Source of the DNA: Albirhodobacter sp048262715
Lineage (GTDB): Bacteria; Pseudomonadota; Alphaproteobacteria; Rhodobacterales; Rhodobacteraceae
DNA: 64,000 nucleotides
Assembly (NCBI GenBank): GCA_048262715.1
Contig: JBLXEV010000004.1
Span: 124,001-188,000, forward strand
Direction: 5' to 3'
Shown piece after piece: positions 8,701-16,876 of the stretch. Numbering within the stretch: the stretch's first letter is position 1; each line of letters opens with the position of its first letter. The notes under the pieces were generated by a model. The model ran no database searches. It was not told the origin of the DNA and saw nothing but the letters and a program-made list of their open reading frames with translations. The translations under genes were made by a program, and so were the position numbers.

Positions 8701-9587
8701 CCGCGACCATCATCGACGGCAAAGCCTTCGCGGCCAATGTGCGCACAAAAGTGGCAGAGCATGTGACGCGGCTCAAAGAGGTTCACGGGATCACACCGGG
8801 GTTGGCGGTGGTGCTGGTGGGCGAAGATCCCGCGTCTGAAGTCTATGTGCGCAACAAGGGCAAACAGACGATTGAGTGCGGCATGGCCTCCTTCGAGCAT
8901 AAGCTCTCTGCGCAAACCTCTGAGGAAGATCTGCTGGCGCTGATCGCCAAGCTGAATGCAGATGCCACGGTGCACGGCATTCTGGTGCAGCTTCCGCTGC
9001 CCGCACATCTCAATTCCGATCTCGTGATCAACGCGATTGATCCGGCAAAGGATGTCGACGGGTTCCATATCTCGAACGTGGGCCTTCTGGGCACCGGACA
9101 AAAGGCGATGGTGCCGTGCACGCCTTTGGGCTGTCTGATGATGCTGCGCGATCATCTGGGAAGCCTTTCGGGCTTGAGCGCAGTGGTCGTCGGGCGCTCG
9201 AATATCGTGGGCAAACCGATGGCGCAGCTTCTGCTGGGCGAGAGCTGCACGGTGACCATTGCGCATTCGCGCACCAAAGATCTGGCCGCGGTATGCCGCG
9301 GGGCGGATATTCTTGTGGCCGCCGTGGGGCGCCCCGAGATGATCACGGGGGATATGGTGAAACCGGGGGCGACCGTGATCGACGTGGGCATCAACCGGAT
9401 TGAGCGCGACGGCAAGACAAAGCTCGTTGGGGATGTTGATTTCGCCAGTGCGTCAGATGTTGCAGGCGCGATTACCCCGGTTCCCGGCGGCGTCGGCCCG
9501 ATGACCATCGCCTGCCTGCTGGCCAATACGGTCACCGCTTGCTGCCGCGCGAATGGCCTTGCCGAACCGGAGGGCTTGACCGCCTGA
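8697..9587 (+). CDS. folD: FolD, methylenetetrahydrofolate dehydrogenase/cyclohydrolase
   Basis: This cytosolic protein of 296 residues is bifunctional and interconverts 5,10-methylene-, 5,10-methenyl- and 10-formyl-tetrahydrofolate using NADP. Visible signatures are VVLVGEDPASEVYVRNK with the catalytic lysine region, VDGFH, VVVGRSNIVGKP at the nucleotide site, and the C-terminal VPGGVGPMT. The length is typical. The ATG at 8697 overlaps the chorismate mutase stop, so the two genes are translationally coupled. A strong terminator follows at 9607-9638. Confidence 0.97.
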   Translation: MTATIIDGKAFAANVRTKVAEHVTRLKEVHGITPGLAVVLVGEDPASEVYVRNKGKQTIECGMASFEHKLSAQTSEEDLLALIAKLNADATVHGILVQLPLPAHLNSDLVINAIDPAKDVDGFHISNVGLLGTGQKAMVPCTPLGCLMMLRDHLGSLSGLSAVVVGRSNIVGKPMAQLLLGESCTVTIAHSRTKDLAAVCRGADILVAAVGRPEMITGDMVKPGATVIDVGINRIERDGKTKLVGDVDFASASDVAGAITPVPGGVGPMTIACLLANTVTACCRANGLAEPEGLTA

Positions 9588-9606
9588 AACGGATCGCACG
9601 GAACAC

Positions 9607-9638
9607 AAAGGCGCGCCCCGATCCCAAGGCGCGCCTTT
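9607..9638. terminator. Intrinsic terminator after folD, probably bidirectional
   Basis: AAAGGCGCGCC (9607-9617) pairs perfectly with GGCGCGCCTTT (9628-9638) around a 10-base loop and is followed by TTTTG. It lies between convergent folD and the AAA+ ATPase gene and has A/T tracts on both sides, so it can serve both strands. Confidence 0.85.
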
Positions 9639-9642
9639 TGCA

Positions 9643-9675
9643 TTTCCACTGAGCCTAAATATCCCCGCCGGAGGC
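9643..9675 (-). repeat. Intergenic 3'-end repeat, copy A
   Basis: On the minus strand this reads GCCTCCGGCGGGGATATTT then AGG then CTCAGTGGAAA, just downstream of the ATPase stop and running straight into the 9607-9638 hairpin. Close copies occur at 27464-27495, 27516-27547, 29900-29933 and 35887-35919. Confidence 0.8.
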
Positions 9676-9718
9676 CTCCGCAGGCAACAACGCGCGCGCC
9701 CCTAGGTCAAATGCGATC

Positions 9719-11026
9719 CTAATGGACGATGACCTCTTCCTTCACGAACATATTCGCCCATGCGCGGTCGATCAACTCGGGCGACATCTGGTAAGGGATA
9801 CCCTCGAAATCGCAAATCGCCATCATCTGATCAATCAGGAAGATCGGTTGATAATTGGCGTAAATATTGTCGATGGTCGGGTATTTCTGCTTGAGCAGAT
9901 AGACCAATGCGCGCTCATCGAGCGGCATGCCCTTCTTCTTTGCGACCATGGCGAAGATCTTCAGGAAATCCTGCTGCCCCGGCCCGTCGATCTTGATCTT
10001 GAAGAAGATCCGCCGCAGTGCGGCCTTATCGAAGATTTCGTTGGGGTGGAAGTTGGTCGAGAAAATCACCAGCGTATCAAATGGCACCTCGAATTTCTCG
10101 CCCGATTGCAGCGCCAGAATATCGCGGTTCTCTTCCAGTGGCACAATCCAGCGGTTCACCAGCTTTTGCGGCGGCTCGGCTTGGCGGCCAAGGTCATCGA
10201 CGATGAACACGCCGCCGGAGGATTTCATCTGCAGCGGCGCGGTATAGGTCCGCGCGGTGGGGTTATAGGTCAGGTCGAGCATGTCGAGTGACAGCTCGCC
10301 CCCAGTGATCACCGTCGGGCGCTGGCAATAGACATAGCGCGCATCATAGCGCGAGGCCGAAAGCCGCAGCCCCGTTCCGACCTCTTGCTCGGTGGCGGCG
10401 GTATGCACGATCGGATCAAATACCGTGATCACCGTGCCCGCATATTCAATCGCGCGGGGGATGTAGATCTTATCGCCCAAAGCATCGCGGATGCCGTTGG
10501 AGATCGAGGATTTCCCGTTGCCGGGCGGGCCATACATCAGGATCGAGCGGCCCGCGCCGACCGCAGGCCCGAGTTGGTCGATCAGCGTTGGCGGCAGGAT
10601 CAGATGTCCCATCGCGCCCATGAGTTGCTGGCGGGTGAGTTGGATGTTGCGGATCGACTGGCGTTTGACCTGCTCGCGGTAGGCATCCAGCGTGATCGGC
10701 ATCGCGCCATAATATTCCGATTGCGCGAGGCTATCGAGTGCGCGCGCCTTGCCTGCATCGGTGAGTTGATAGCCCATCTCGCCGGTCGAGGTCGCACTCA
10801 TCGTGCCTGTCGCCTCTAGCAAGCGCTGGCTCCGGCACAGATCGATCAGCTCTTGGGTGCAGATCGGCGGCAAGCAGATCTTGCGCGCGATCTCGCTGAC
10901 CTGTTCGGCATGGGTGCGAAACATGGTTTTGATCAGGATGTCACGCATCATGACGGGCGAGAGGCCCGTCTCGCTGAGGGTCTTGGGCTGTGGCGGGGCT
11001 AGCACATTTCCGGTGATCATATTCAT
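9719..11026 (-). CDS. AAA+ ATPase of unknown function
   Basis: The 435-residue protein has an N-terminal helical or winged-helix-like segment (about 35-100: MFRTHAEQVSEIARK through GYQLTDAGKARALD) and a P-loop ATPase domain. That domain has Walker A GPPGNGKS at 166-173, Walker B VFIVDDLG at about 273-280, a sensor-like FSTNF near 322-326 and an arginine pair near 338. There is no membrane segment. The start at 11026 begins MNMITGNVL; the longer upstream opening has no family support. I do not recognise a characterised homologue. It lies beside the Tad locus but points away from the membrane-protein gene at 11159, so a link to pili is only inferred. Confidence 0.85.
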   Translation of the reverse strand: MNMITGNVLAPPQPKTLSETGLSPVMMRDILIKTMFRTHAEQVSEIARKICLPPICTQELIDLCRSQRLLEATGTMSATSTGEMGYQLTDAGKARALDSLAQSEYYGAMPITLDAYREQVKRQSIRNIQLTRQQLMGAMGHLILPPTLIDQLGPAVGAGRSILMYGPPGNGKSSISNGIRDALGDKIYIPRAIEYAGTVITVFDPIVHTAATEQEVGTGLRLSASRYDARYVYCQRPTVITGGELSLDMLDLTYNPTARTYTAPLQMKSSGGVFIVDDLGRQAEPPQKLVNRWIVPLEENRDILALQSGEKFEVPFDTLVIFSTNFHPNEIFDKAALRRIFFKIKIDGPGQQDFLKIFAMVAKKKGMPLDERALVYLLKQKYPTIDNIYANYQPIFLIDQMMAICDFEGIPYQMSPELIDRAWANMFVKEEVIVH

Positions 11027-11158
11027 GGGGCAGCCCTCTTGGTGATCGGCTCTTGGATAAACGGTCCTCAGGCCGCGCGCTCGGGCGTTGAGGGATTCAC
11101 AGGGCGACATTGCGCGGCTAATGTGGCCAGAACAAGGAAACAGCGCGGAGAAGCTGGG

Positions 11159-12865
11159 ATGGATCGGGCAGAGCAGACCGCGCAAGGCGCGACAGATAAG
11201 GCTGCGCAGCACGGCGTGGCGCACGGATCCTCCAACGTCTTGGCGGTTTCACGGCCGCAATGGGGGCGGCTGGCGGGCGTGATGGCGCTTGTCGTAATCG
11301 TCCTTGGCGCGCTGCCCTTCCTCAAAGGCGGCTTGGTGATTGCCAAACATGAGGGCGACACCCTGCATCTGGCGGATATCGTGCTGCGGATGGCCGAATT
11401 CGGGCAGGTGCCACATCTCGATTTCATGACCCCGCTCGGTGTCCTCTCGGTCGCGCCGATTGCGTGGTTTGTGGAGGCAGGGATCAATCTCGGCCACGCG
11501 TTTTTCATGGCGCAGCTCTTGGTGGCGGTGCTCCTGTTCGTGCCTGCGGCCTATGCGGCGGGGACGCGGCTCACAATGCCATGGGCCGCCCTGTTCGGGG
11601 CCTATGTGATGGTTCTGGCGCTGGCCTTGGTCCACGGCGAGGCGCAGCCAGCGGTCTCGATCTCGATGCACTATAACCGCTGGGCTTGGGCGGTGGGCTA
11701 TGTGGTGATCTTGCTGGCCCTGCCGCCAACAGCGGGTGAGGCAGCTCATTCCGGCGCGCGGGGGGTGATCGAGGGTGTCCTCATCGGCCTTGGGATGGCG
11801 GTGCTCGGACTGCTAAAGGCGACATATGCGGTGGCATTGGCGCCCGCGATCATCGTGGTGCTTTTGGTGCGCGGGCAGGGGCGTAGCTTGCTTGCCGCGC
11901 TGATCGCTGGGCTGGTCGTTATGGGGGTGGCGACGCTGGTCTGGGGCCCCGCATTCTGGCCCGCCTATGTCAGCGATTTGCTCGCGGTGGCAGGATCAGA
12001 AACCCGCGCCGCACCTGGGGGGGATTTGGCCGATATCGCCTCTGCGCCGGAATTTTTCGCGGGCAATCTGGCGCTTCTGGCGGGGATTGTCTTGTTGCGC
12101 CGTTCCGAGCGGATGGCCGAGGGGCTGATGCTTTTGCTGCTCGCGCCGGGGTTCATCTATATTACCTACCAGAATTACGGGAACGATCCGCAATGGCTTG
12201 TCCTCTTGGCGCTGATCCTGCTTTCTGCACGGGGCAGCGCAAGCTATCACGGGGCGCTCAGGATCACTGGCGCCGTCGCGCTGGCGATCGGATTTGGGTC
12301 GCTCCTCAACCTGACCACATCGCCGATCCGGCACTATCTTCTCGAGTCAAAAACACCGACGGCGCTGATCACGGGGGATCCGCGGGCCGCCGATATCATT
12401 AGCTCCAAGGCTCGGCTTTACTCCGTTTCGCAGAGCCAGCAATTGACCGGAGACGACTCTCCCTATGCGGCGGCGGCCTATGTCGATCCGGAAGCGGAGC
12501 CGGTGCGGGTGAATGGCGAGATGCTAGCTGACTGCGATCTCTCGTCAGGGTTCAACGCCTATTTCGAGGTCGCCAGCCGCGATCTTGAGGGCGCGGGGTA
12601 CGGTGGATCGGCTGTGCTGGCGGCGGATCTTCTCGGTGCGTTTTGGCTTTATGGCGATTTCAAACCCGTTGAGGGCAGCGCACCTTGGTATTACGCAGGC
12701 GCATCAGGGATCGAGAACGCGGATTACGTTCTGGTGCCGATCTGCCCGACGGGCCGCAGCCAGCGCAAGGCGATCCTCAAAGGCATTGATGCTGCCGGAT
12801 GGGGGTTGGAGGAGGTGCGCCGCACCGCGCTTTATATCTTGTTCCGGCCTATCATGCCGAAGTGA
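11159..12865 (+). CDS. Polytopic membrane protein of unknown function
   Basis: This 568-residue protein has roughly ten hydrophobic helices between about residues 38 and 380, followed by a soluble C-terminal part of about 180 residues. The layout recalls large GT-C-type or O-antigen-ligase-like membrane proteins, but I see no diagnostic motif and give no function. The start at 11159 (MDRAEQTAQG) has GGAG at 11147-11150; an opening from 11039 would run into the divergent promoter region. It ends at a terminator shared with the Tad operon on the other strand. Confidence 0.8.
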   Translation: MDRAEQTAQGATDKAAQHGVAHGSSNVLAVSRPQWGRLAGVMALVVIVLGALPFLKGGLVIAKHEGDTLHLADIVLRMAEFGQVPHLDFMTPLGVLSVAPIAWFVEAGINLGHAFFMAQLLVAVLLFVPAAYAAGTRLTMPWAALFGAYVMVLALALVHGEAQPAVSISMHYNRWAWAVGYVVILLALPPTAGEAAHSGARGVIEGVLIGLGMAVLGLLKATYAVALAPAIIVVLLVRGQGRSLLAALIAGLVVMGVATLVWGPAFWPAYVSDLLAVAGSETRAAPGGDLADIASAPEFFAGNLALLAGIVLLRRSERMAEGLMLLLLAPGFIYITYQNYGNDPQWLVLLALILLSARGSASYHGALRITGAVALAIGFGSLLNLTTSPIRHYLLESKTPTALITGDPRAADIISSKARLYSVSQSQQLTGDDSPYAAAAYVDPEAEPVRVNGEMLADCDLSSGFNAYFEVASRDLEGAGYGGSAVLAADLLGAFWLYGDFKPVEGSAPWYYAGASGIENADYVLVPICPTGRSQRKAILKGIDAAGWGLEEVRRTALYILFRPIMPK

Positions 12866-12891
12866 AGGTTCTGATCGAACAAGCAGAATGC

Positions 12892-12920
12892 AAAAGGCCC
12901 ACCAGATTGGCGGGCCTTTT
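12892..12920. terminator. Bidirectional intrinsic terminator
   Basis: AAAAGGCCC (12892-12900) pairs with GGGCCTTTT (12912-12920) around an 11-base loop, with T-rich sequence beyond. It separates the convergent membrane-protein gene (plus) from the end of the Tad operon (minus). Confidence 0.85.
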
Positions 12921-12938
12921 GTTTTAGGAGCAGCGGCC

Positions 12939-13439
12939 TCAGCCCATCGCGTAGATTGCGAGATAGGCCGAAAGCGTGCCAGCAAGCGGCACACCGAAGG
13001 GGAAATCCTTGCGGCTCCACGACAGCCAATCAGGCGCCAAGCCGCGCAGCGCAGGGATCGCGCGGGCTAGGCGGTGGGTGACGAAAGCGCTGAGTGTCAC
13101 CGCCGCGAGCAGCACCAGAAGAAGCCGGATCGAACTCGGGTTGAGGGCGATGAACGGGGCGGCAGCGGCGGCATATTTCGCGTCGCCGGCCCCGAAGTGG
13201 ATGGTCGCGTTTAGCACGATTCCAACGATGAGGATCACAATGAAATGTGTCCAACGCCAGAGCCAGACCTCGAACGGAATGACCATCAGCCCGACGACCA
13301 CGAAGATCGCCAGCATCGCAATCACCGCTTTGTTCGGGATCTTCATGAATTTGAGATCCGACCAGATCACCCAAAACGAGATCGGCAGAGTGGTCAAAAA
13401 CAAGATGAGATAGGCGGTATTGGGGGAAAGACCAAGCAT
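12939..13439 (-). CDS. cpaA: Prepilin peptidase CpaA/TadV
   Basis: A 166-residue polytopic aspartyl protease of the type IV prepilin peptidase family. The two catalytic aspartates are visible: D28 in WSDLKFMKIPN and D86 in the GxGD motif of FGAGDAKY. It lacks the N-terminal methyltransferase domain of long PilD enzymes, as usual for Tad systems. It should cleave the leader from the Flp pilins encoded at 23135-24795. It is the last gene of the minus-strand run that starts at cpaE, 9 bases after the TPR gene. Confidence 0.93.
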   Translation of the reverse strand: MLGLSPNTAYLILFLTTLPISFWVIWSDLKFMKIPNKAVIAMLAIFVVVGLMVIPFEVWLWRWTHFIVILIVGIVLNATIHFGAGDAKYAAAAAPFIALNPSSIRLLLVLLAAVTLSAFVTHRLARAIPALRGLAPDWLSWSRKDFPFGVPLAGTLSAYLAIYAMG

Positions 13440-13448
13440 CAGAGATCC

Positions 13449-14300
13449 TTACTTCGCGTCCAGAGCGGCAAGCGCGCGGGAGGCTTCCTCGAAATGCTGC
13501 GGGTGGGTATCGACCGCGTCTTGCAGTAGCCCTTTGCCGATCGTGACATCGCCCTGCTTGATCGCCGCAAGCGCCGCCGTATAGAGCAGCATCGCGCGTT
13601 CGGTCTGGGTCATGTTCAGCACCGGCATATCGTATTTGTGCTGGTTGGCACGGGCGAGAACGAGGTTGTTCTTCGATGTGAACAGGGAAGGATCATAGCG
13701 CAGCGCTTCGCCAAAGAGCTTCTCGGCCCCTTTCGCATCGCCACGGCTGAGTTTGGAGAACCCCCAGTTGTTATAGACGCCAGCGGGCGAGGTGGTCAGC
13801 CCTGCGGCGGTCTCGTAGAAGCTATCGGCCTTCTGCCAGTTCTTCTTGCTATCCGCGACCATCGCCTCAAGCCGGTAGCGCATATAGGTTTCATGCGTGG
13901 GCGGCACCTTGTTCAGGGTCGCTTCGGCGCTGGCCCAGTCATTCGCACGGATCTGCGCATCCGCTAATTCAACGAGATCCTCCGGCCCGCTTTGAGGGCG
14001 GGTGGCGATAGCGGCCCAGACTTTCGCAGCGTCCTCGGGTTGCTTGGCGCGCACCAGAGATTTTGCGAGGCCGCGTTGCAAATCAATCCGCTCGGGGTTT
14101 TCGCTCGACGCGCGCTGGAAATAGGCCACGGCCTCATTCGGGTCGCCCACCGTCAGCATGATGTCGGAGAGGTTTGTCTCGTCAATCGCGTTCACCGATT
14201 TCATGGCTTTGGCGGCTTCGGCGTCAGATACGCCTTTCTGGCAGGCAGAAAGGGCCAGTGCGCAGCCCATGAGGGCGGCGATTAGACTCGGGTGGCGCAT
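13449..14300 (-). CDS. TPR lipoprotein of the Tad locus
   Basis: This predicted lipoprotein of 283 residues (lipobox LSAC near residue 20) consists mainly of tetratricopeptide repeats, for example AVAYFQRASSENPERIDLQ and AEKLFGEALRYDPSLF. It lies in the same operon as tadD (14328-14903) and cpaA, so it is probably a second periplasm-facing TPR adaptor for pilus assembly. Many Rhodobacterales Tad loci carry two such genes. The exact partner is unknown; TadD-like pilotins help localise or stabilise the secretin, which makes the secretin a reasonable guess. Confidence 0.85.
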   Translation of the reverse strand: MRHPSLIAALMGCALALSACQKGVSDAEAAKAMKSVNAIDETNLSDIMLTVGDPNEAVAYFQRASSENPERIDLQRGLAKSLVRAKQPEDAAKVWAAIATRPQSGPEDLVELADAQIRANDWASAEATLNKVPPTHETYMRYRLEAMVADSKKNWQKADSFYETAAGLTTSPAGVYNNWGFSKLSRGDAKGAEKLFGEALRYDPSLFTSKNNLVLARANQHKYDMPVLNMTQTERAMLLYTAALAAIKQGDVTIGKGLLQDAVDTHPQHFEEASRALAALDAK

Positions 14301-14327
14301 GTTTTGCGTCCTTTTTTGCTCAGTGCC

Positions 14328-14903
14328 TCATAGCTTGGTGAGCAGCAGGTATTCACCGGTCCCGCGCCGCACCAGCGAGAAATTCTCGTCCACGGGCTCA
14401 GAATACCCGGGGTTAGACGATTTTGCGAGGGCGCGGCGGAGATTGTCACGGATCGCGTCTGATTGGCCACTGTCCAGCGCATAGGCGGTCTCGAAGACTC
14501 GGGCCGCCTCCGAGGGTTTATCGCGCTCCATCAATACGACGCCCAGATTGTTCCACGCGGGGGGGAAACTTTGATCCGCCTCGACAGCGCGCCGCAGGAT
14601 CTGTTCGGCCTGCCCGAGCCGCCCGAGCTTGAGATTTGCAGATCCAATCGCCGAGAGCGTATCGGCATTTGCGCCGTATTTCGCGGCAGAGCGATAATAG
14701 GCTTTCAGCGCGAGTTCGTATTCTCCCGCTTCCATCAGGCGGTGCCCTACGAGAAGCCCATCCACCGCTTCGCCCTTGCCCGTTCCGGGGGCGTAGGGGC
14801 TATCCGCTGACGTCGCAAGCCCGCCGCTGGAACAGGCGGCGAGCAGGCTTAGGAGAAGAAATGCGACCGCGCGCAGGGCGCGCAGCGCAAAGATCTGGTG
14901 CAT
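14328..14903 (-). CDS. tadD: TadD-like TPR lipoprotein
   Basis: A lipoprotein of 191 residues with lipobox LAAC near residue 24 and tetratricopeptide repeats (about 50-165), including ELALKAYYRSAAKYG and AWNNLGVVLMERDKPSEAAR. TadD proteins are outer-membrane-associated factors needed for secretin function in Flp pili. It begins 3 bases after the tadC stop, so it belongs to the same transcript. Of the two TPR lipoproteins in this operon, this one directly after tadC is the better candidate for TadD. Confidence 0.87.
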   Translation of the reverse strand: MHQIFALRALRAVAFLLLSLLAACSSGGLATSADSPYAPGTGKGEAVDGLLVGHRLMEAGEYELALKAYYRSAAKYGANADTLSAIGSANLKLGRLGQAEQILRRAVEADQSFPPAWNNLGVVLMERDKPSEAARVFETAYALDSGQSDAIRDNLRRALAKSSNPGYSEPVDENFSLVRRGTGEYLLLTKL

Positions 14904-14906
14904 AAA

Positions 14907-15902
14907 CTAGCCGATACCCATATTCGCGAATGTCTGCATCATATCGTATACCGACGGTCCGACAAGGATGATCAACAGGGGCGGCACGGTGAACATCATG
15001 GTGCCGAGCGTCATTTTCGTCGGGATCTTATTGGCCGCCTCTTCGGCGCGCATCACCCGCTTATCGCGCATCTCGCCTGCATAGACCCGCAGCGATTCCG
15101 CGATCGAGGTGCCGAATGTCTGCGACTGGATCATCACGGTGACGAAAGAGGCCACATCTTGCACGCCGGAGCGTTCGCCAAAGGCGCGCAGCACAGCGGT
15201 CTTTTCCTTACCTGCTTTCATCTCATGCGCGATCATCTCGAACTCGGCGGCCATCACCGGATAGCCGCGCTCCAGTTCTTTCGCGACGCGGATGATGCCC
15301 TGATCCAGCGATTGCCCCGCCTCGACACAGACCAGAAGCATATCGAGCGCATCGGGGAAGGCGTTCTGGATCTCTTCGGTGCGGGCCTCGACGCGGTTGG
15401 TGATCCAATATTTTGGTAGGTAATAACCCGCCGCCGCCGGAAGCAGAACCGACATCGCCATATGGGTTGTTGTCATCGGGGTCTCGGCATTGGTGATGAT
15501 GGTGTAGATCACACCGACCAGAAGCGCACCGATCCCTGCCGCGAATTGGATCGCGTGGAAGGTCCGCACGGCGGTTTTGCTGCGATAGCCTGCGCGGGTC
15601 ATCATCAACCGCGAGGCGGTCATTTCTTCTTCGGTCTGCGGCTCGAGGAAACCGGCGAATTTATCGAGTTTGTCGCTGCCCTGCGCATGACGCAGTTTGG
15701 AGGGCGCGTTACTCGATCCCGCGCGCCATTGCTGGGCGGCTTCTGAATTGCGCAGCTTATCGAGAGGGTCTGCGGGCTTGCGGAGCAGCAGCGGTATGGC
15801 CCCCAGCACCAGCAAAAGCCCGAGCGCGGCCACGCCGAAAACAGGACCCATTGGCCCGAAATTCGCGATCAGCATATCCTTGAGGGGCGCAAAAGCTTCC
15901 AT
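14907..15902 (-). CDS. tadC: TadC, Tad inner-membrane platform protein
   Basis: This protein of 331 residues has a type II secretion system F (GspF) domain between hydrophobic segments at both ends. Features include ALDMLLVCVEAGQSLDQGI and the helical GspF core ending in TMMFTVPPLLIILVGP. TadC and TadB form the inner-membrane platform driven by the CpaF ATPase. The start at 15902 (MEAFAPLKDM) lies two bases from the tadB stop; the longer opening overlaps tadB. Confidence 0.95.
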   Translation of the reverse strand: MEAFAPLKDMLIANFGPMGPVFGVAALGLLLVLGAIPLLLRKPADPLDKLRNSEAAQQWRAGSSNAPSKLRHAQGSDKLDKFAGFLEPQTEEEMTASRLMMTRAGYRSKTAVRTFHAIQFAAGIGALLVGVIYTIITNAETPMTTTHMAMSVLLPAAAGYYLPKYWITNRVEARTEEIQNAFPDALDMLLVCVEAGQSLDQGIIRVAKELERGYPVMAAEFEMIAHEMKAGKEKTAVLRAFGERSGVQDVASFVTVMIQSQTFGTSIAESLRVYAGEMRDKRVMRAEEAANKIPTKMTLGTMMFTVPPLLIILVGPSVYDMMQTFANMGIG

Positions 15903-15904
15903 GG

Positions 15905-16873
15905 TTACACCTTGATATTGGTCATGATTTTCATGAACATCATATTCATGAACAAGAACATGAAGACGACGAGCGCGGCGGGGATGAAATACTCGGTATC
16001 CTTTACCGTGTCGTAAAAGGTCGGCTTGGTAATCTGGATCACTGCGAGCACACCCAGCGGGAAGCCCGAGAGGAACATGCCCGACCATTTCGCCTCAGCG
16101 GTGATCGCTTTCACGCGGCGGAACAGCCGGAAGCGCGAACGGATCACTTTCGCCAGACCCTCCAAGATCTCGGCCAAGTTCCCGCCCGATTGCTGTTGGA
16201 TCGAGACCGCCACCGCGAGGAAGCGCAAATCCTGCATATCGAGCCGTTCTGCCATATCGCGCAGGGATTCCGCGACGTTGCGGCCATAGGCGGATTCGTC
16301 CGCGATCATGCCAAATTCGGTGCCCATCGGGTCCGCGACCTCTTTCGAGACGATCTGGATCGCGGAGGAGAACGGGTGGCCAACGCGCAAGCTGCGCACC
16401 ATAAGCTCCACCGCATCAGGAAGTTGTTCCTGCGCCAAGGCGATGCGCTTCTTGGCCTTCCCATTGACCCAGAAGAACACCGCGCCCACGCCCATCACAA
16501 CCGAGACCGCGAGGCGCACGGCAGGGGTGGCGGAGGTGCCGATCGCGAGACCGACGAAGGCCACCACCGAGAGAAGGCCCATCATGCCCACCAGAGCCAT
16601 CGGCGAGAAGGCGATATTCGCCTTTTGGGCTTTCTGCGCCAAAATCGAGTAGAGCGGGATCGTTTTGGAGTTCAGGTGCTGCGAGGCTTCTTTGCGGAGT
16701 TGCTCCAGAACCTGCTCGCGGGGGCCGCCCTTTTCCAATAGCTCCAGCCGCCGATTGACCTTCGAGTTCAACGAGATGGATTTGCCAAAGATCAGCAGAT
16801 AGATTCCCTCGACGAGCAACAGCACGGCGACGAAAATGAGGCCATAGATGATCGGGGTGGGCGAGATAATCAT
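15905..16873 (-). CDS. tadB: TadB, Tad inner-membrane platform protein
   Basis: The protein has 322 residues. Its hydrophobic segments are near 5-30, 90-135 and at the C-terminus, and it contains a GspF domain with LPDAVELMVRSLRVGHPF and QQQSGGNLAEILEGLAKVIR, the pattern shared by TadB proteins. It pairs with TadC as the platform of the pilus machine. It begins three bases downstream of the cpaF stop. Confidence 0.95.
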   Translation of the reverse strand: MIISPTPIIYGLIFVAVLLLVEGIYLLIFGKSISLNSKVNRRLELLEKGGPREQVLEQLRKEASQHLNSKTIPLYSILAQKAQKANIAFSPMALVGMMGLLSVVAFVGLAIGTSATPAVRLAVSVVMGVGAVFFWVNGKAKKRIALAQEQLPDAVELMVRSLRVGHPFSSAIQIVSKEVADPMGTEFGMIADESAYGRNVAESLRDMAERLDMQDLRFLAVAVSIQQQSGGNLAEILEGLAKVIRSRFRLFRRVKAITAEAKWSGMFLSGFPLGVLAVIQITKPTFYDTVKDTEYFIPAALVVFMFLFMNMMFMKIMTNIKV

Positions 16874-16876
16874 GGG

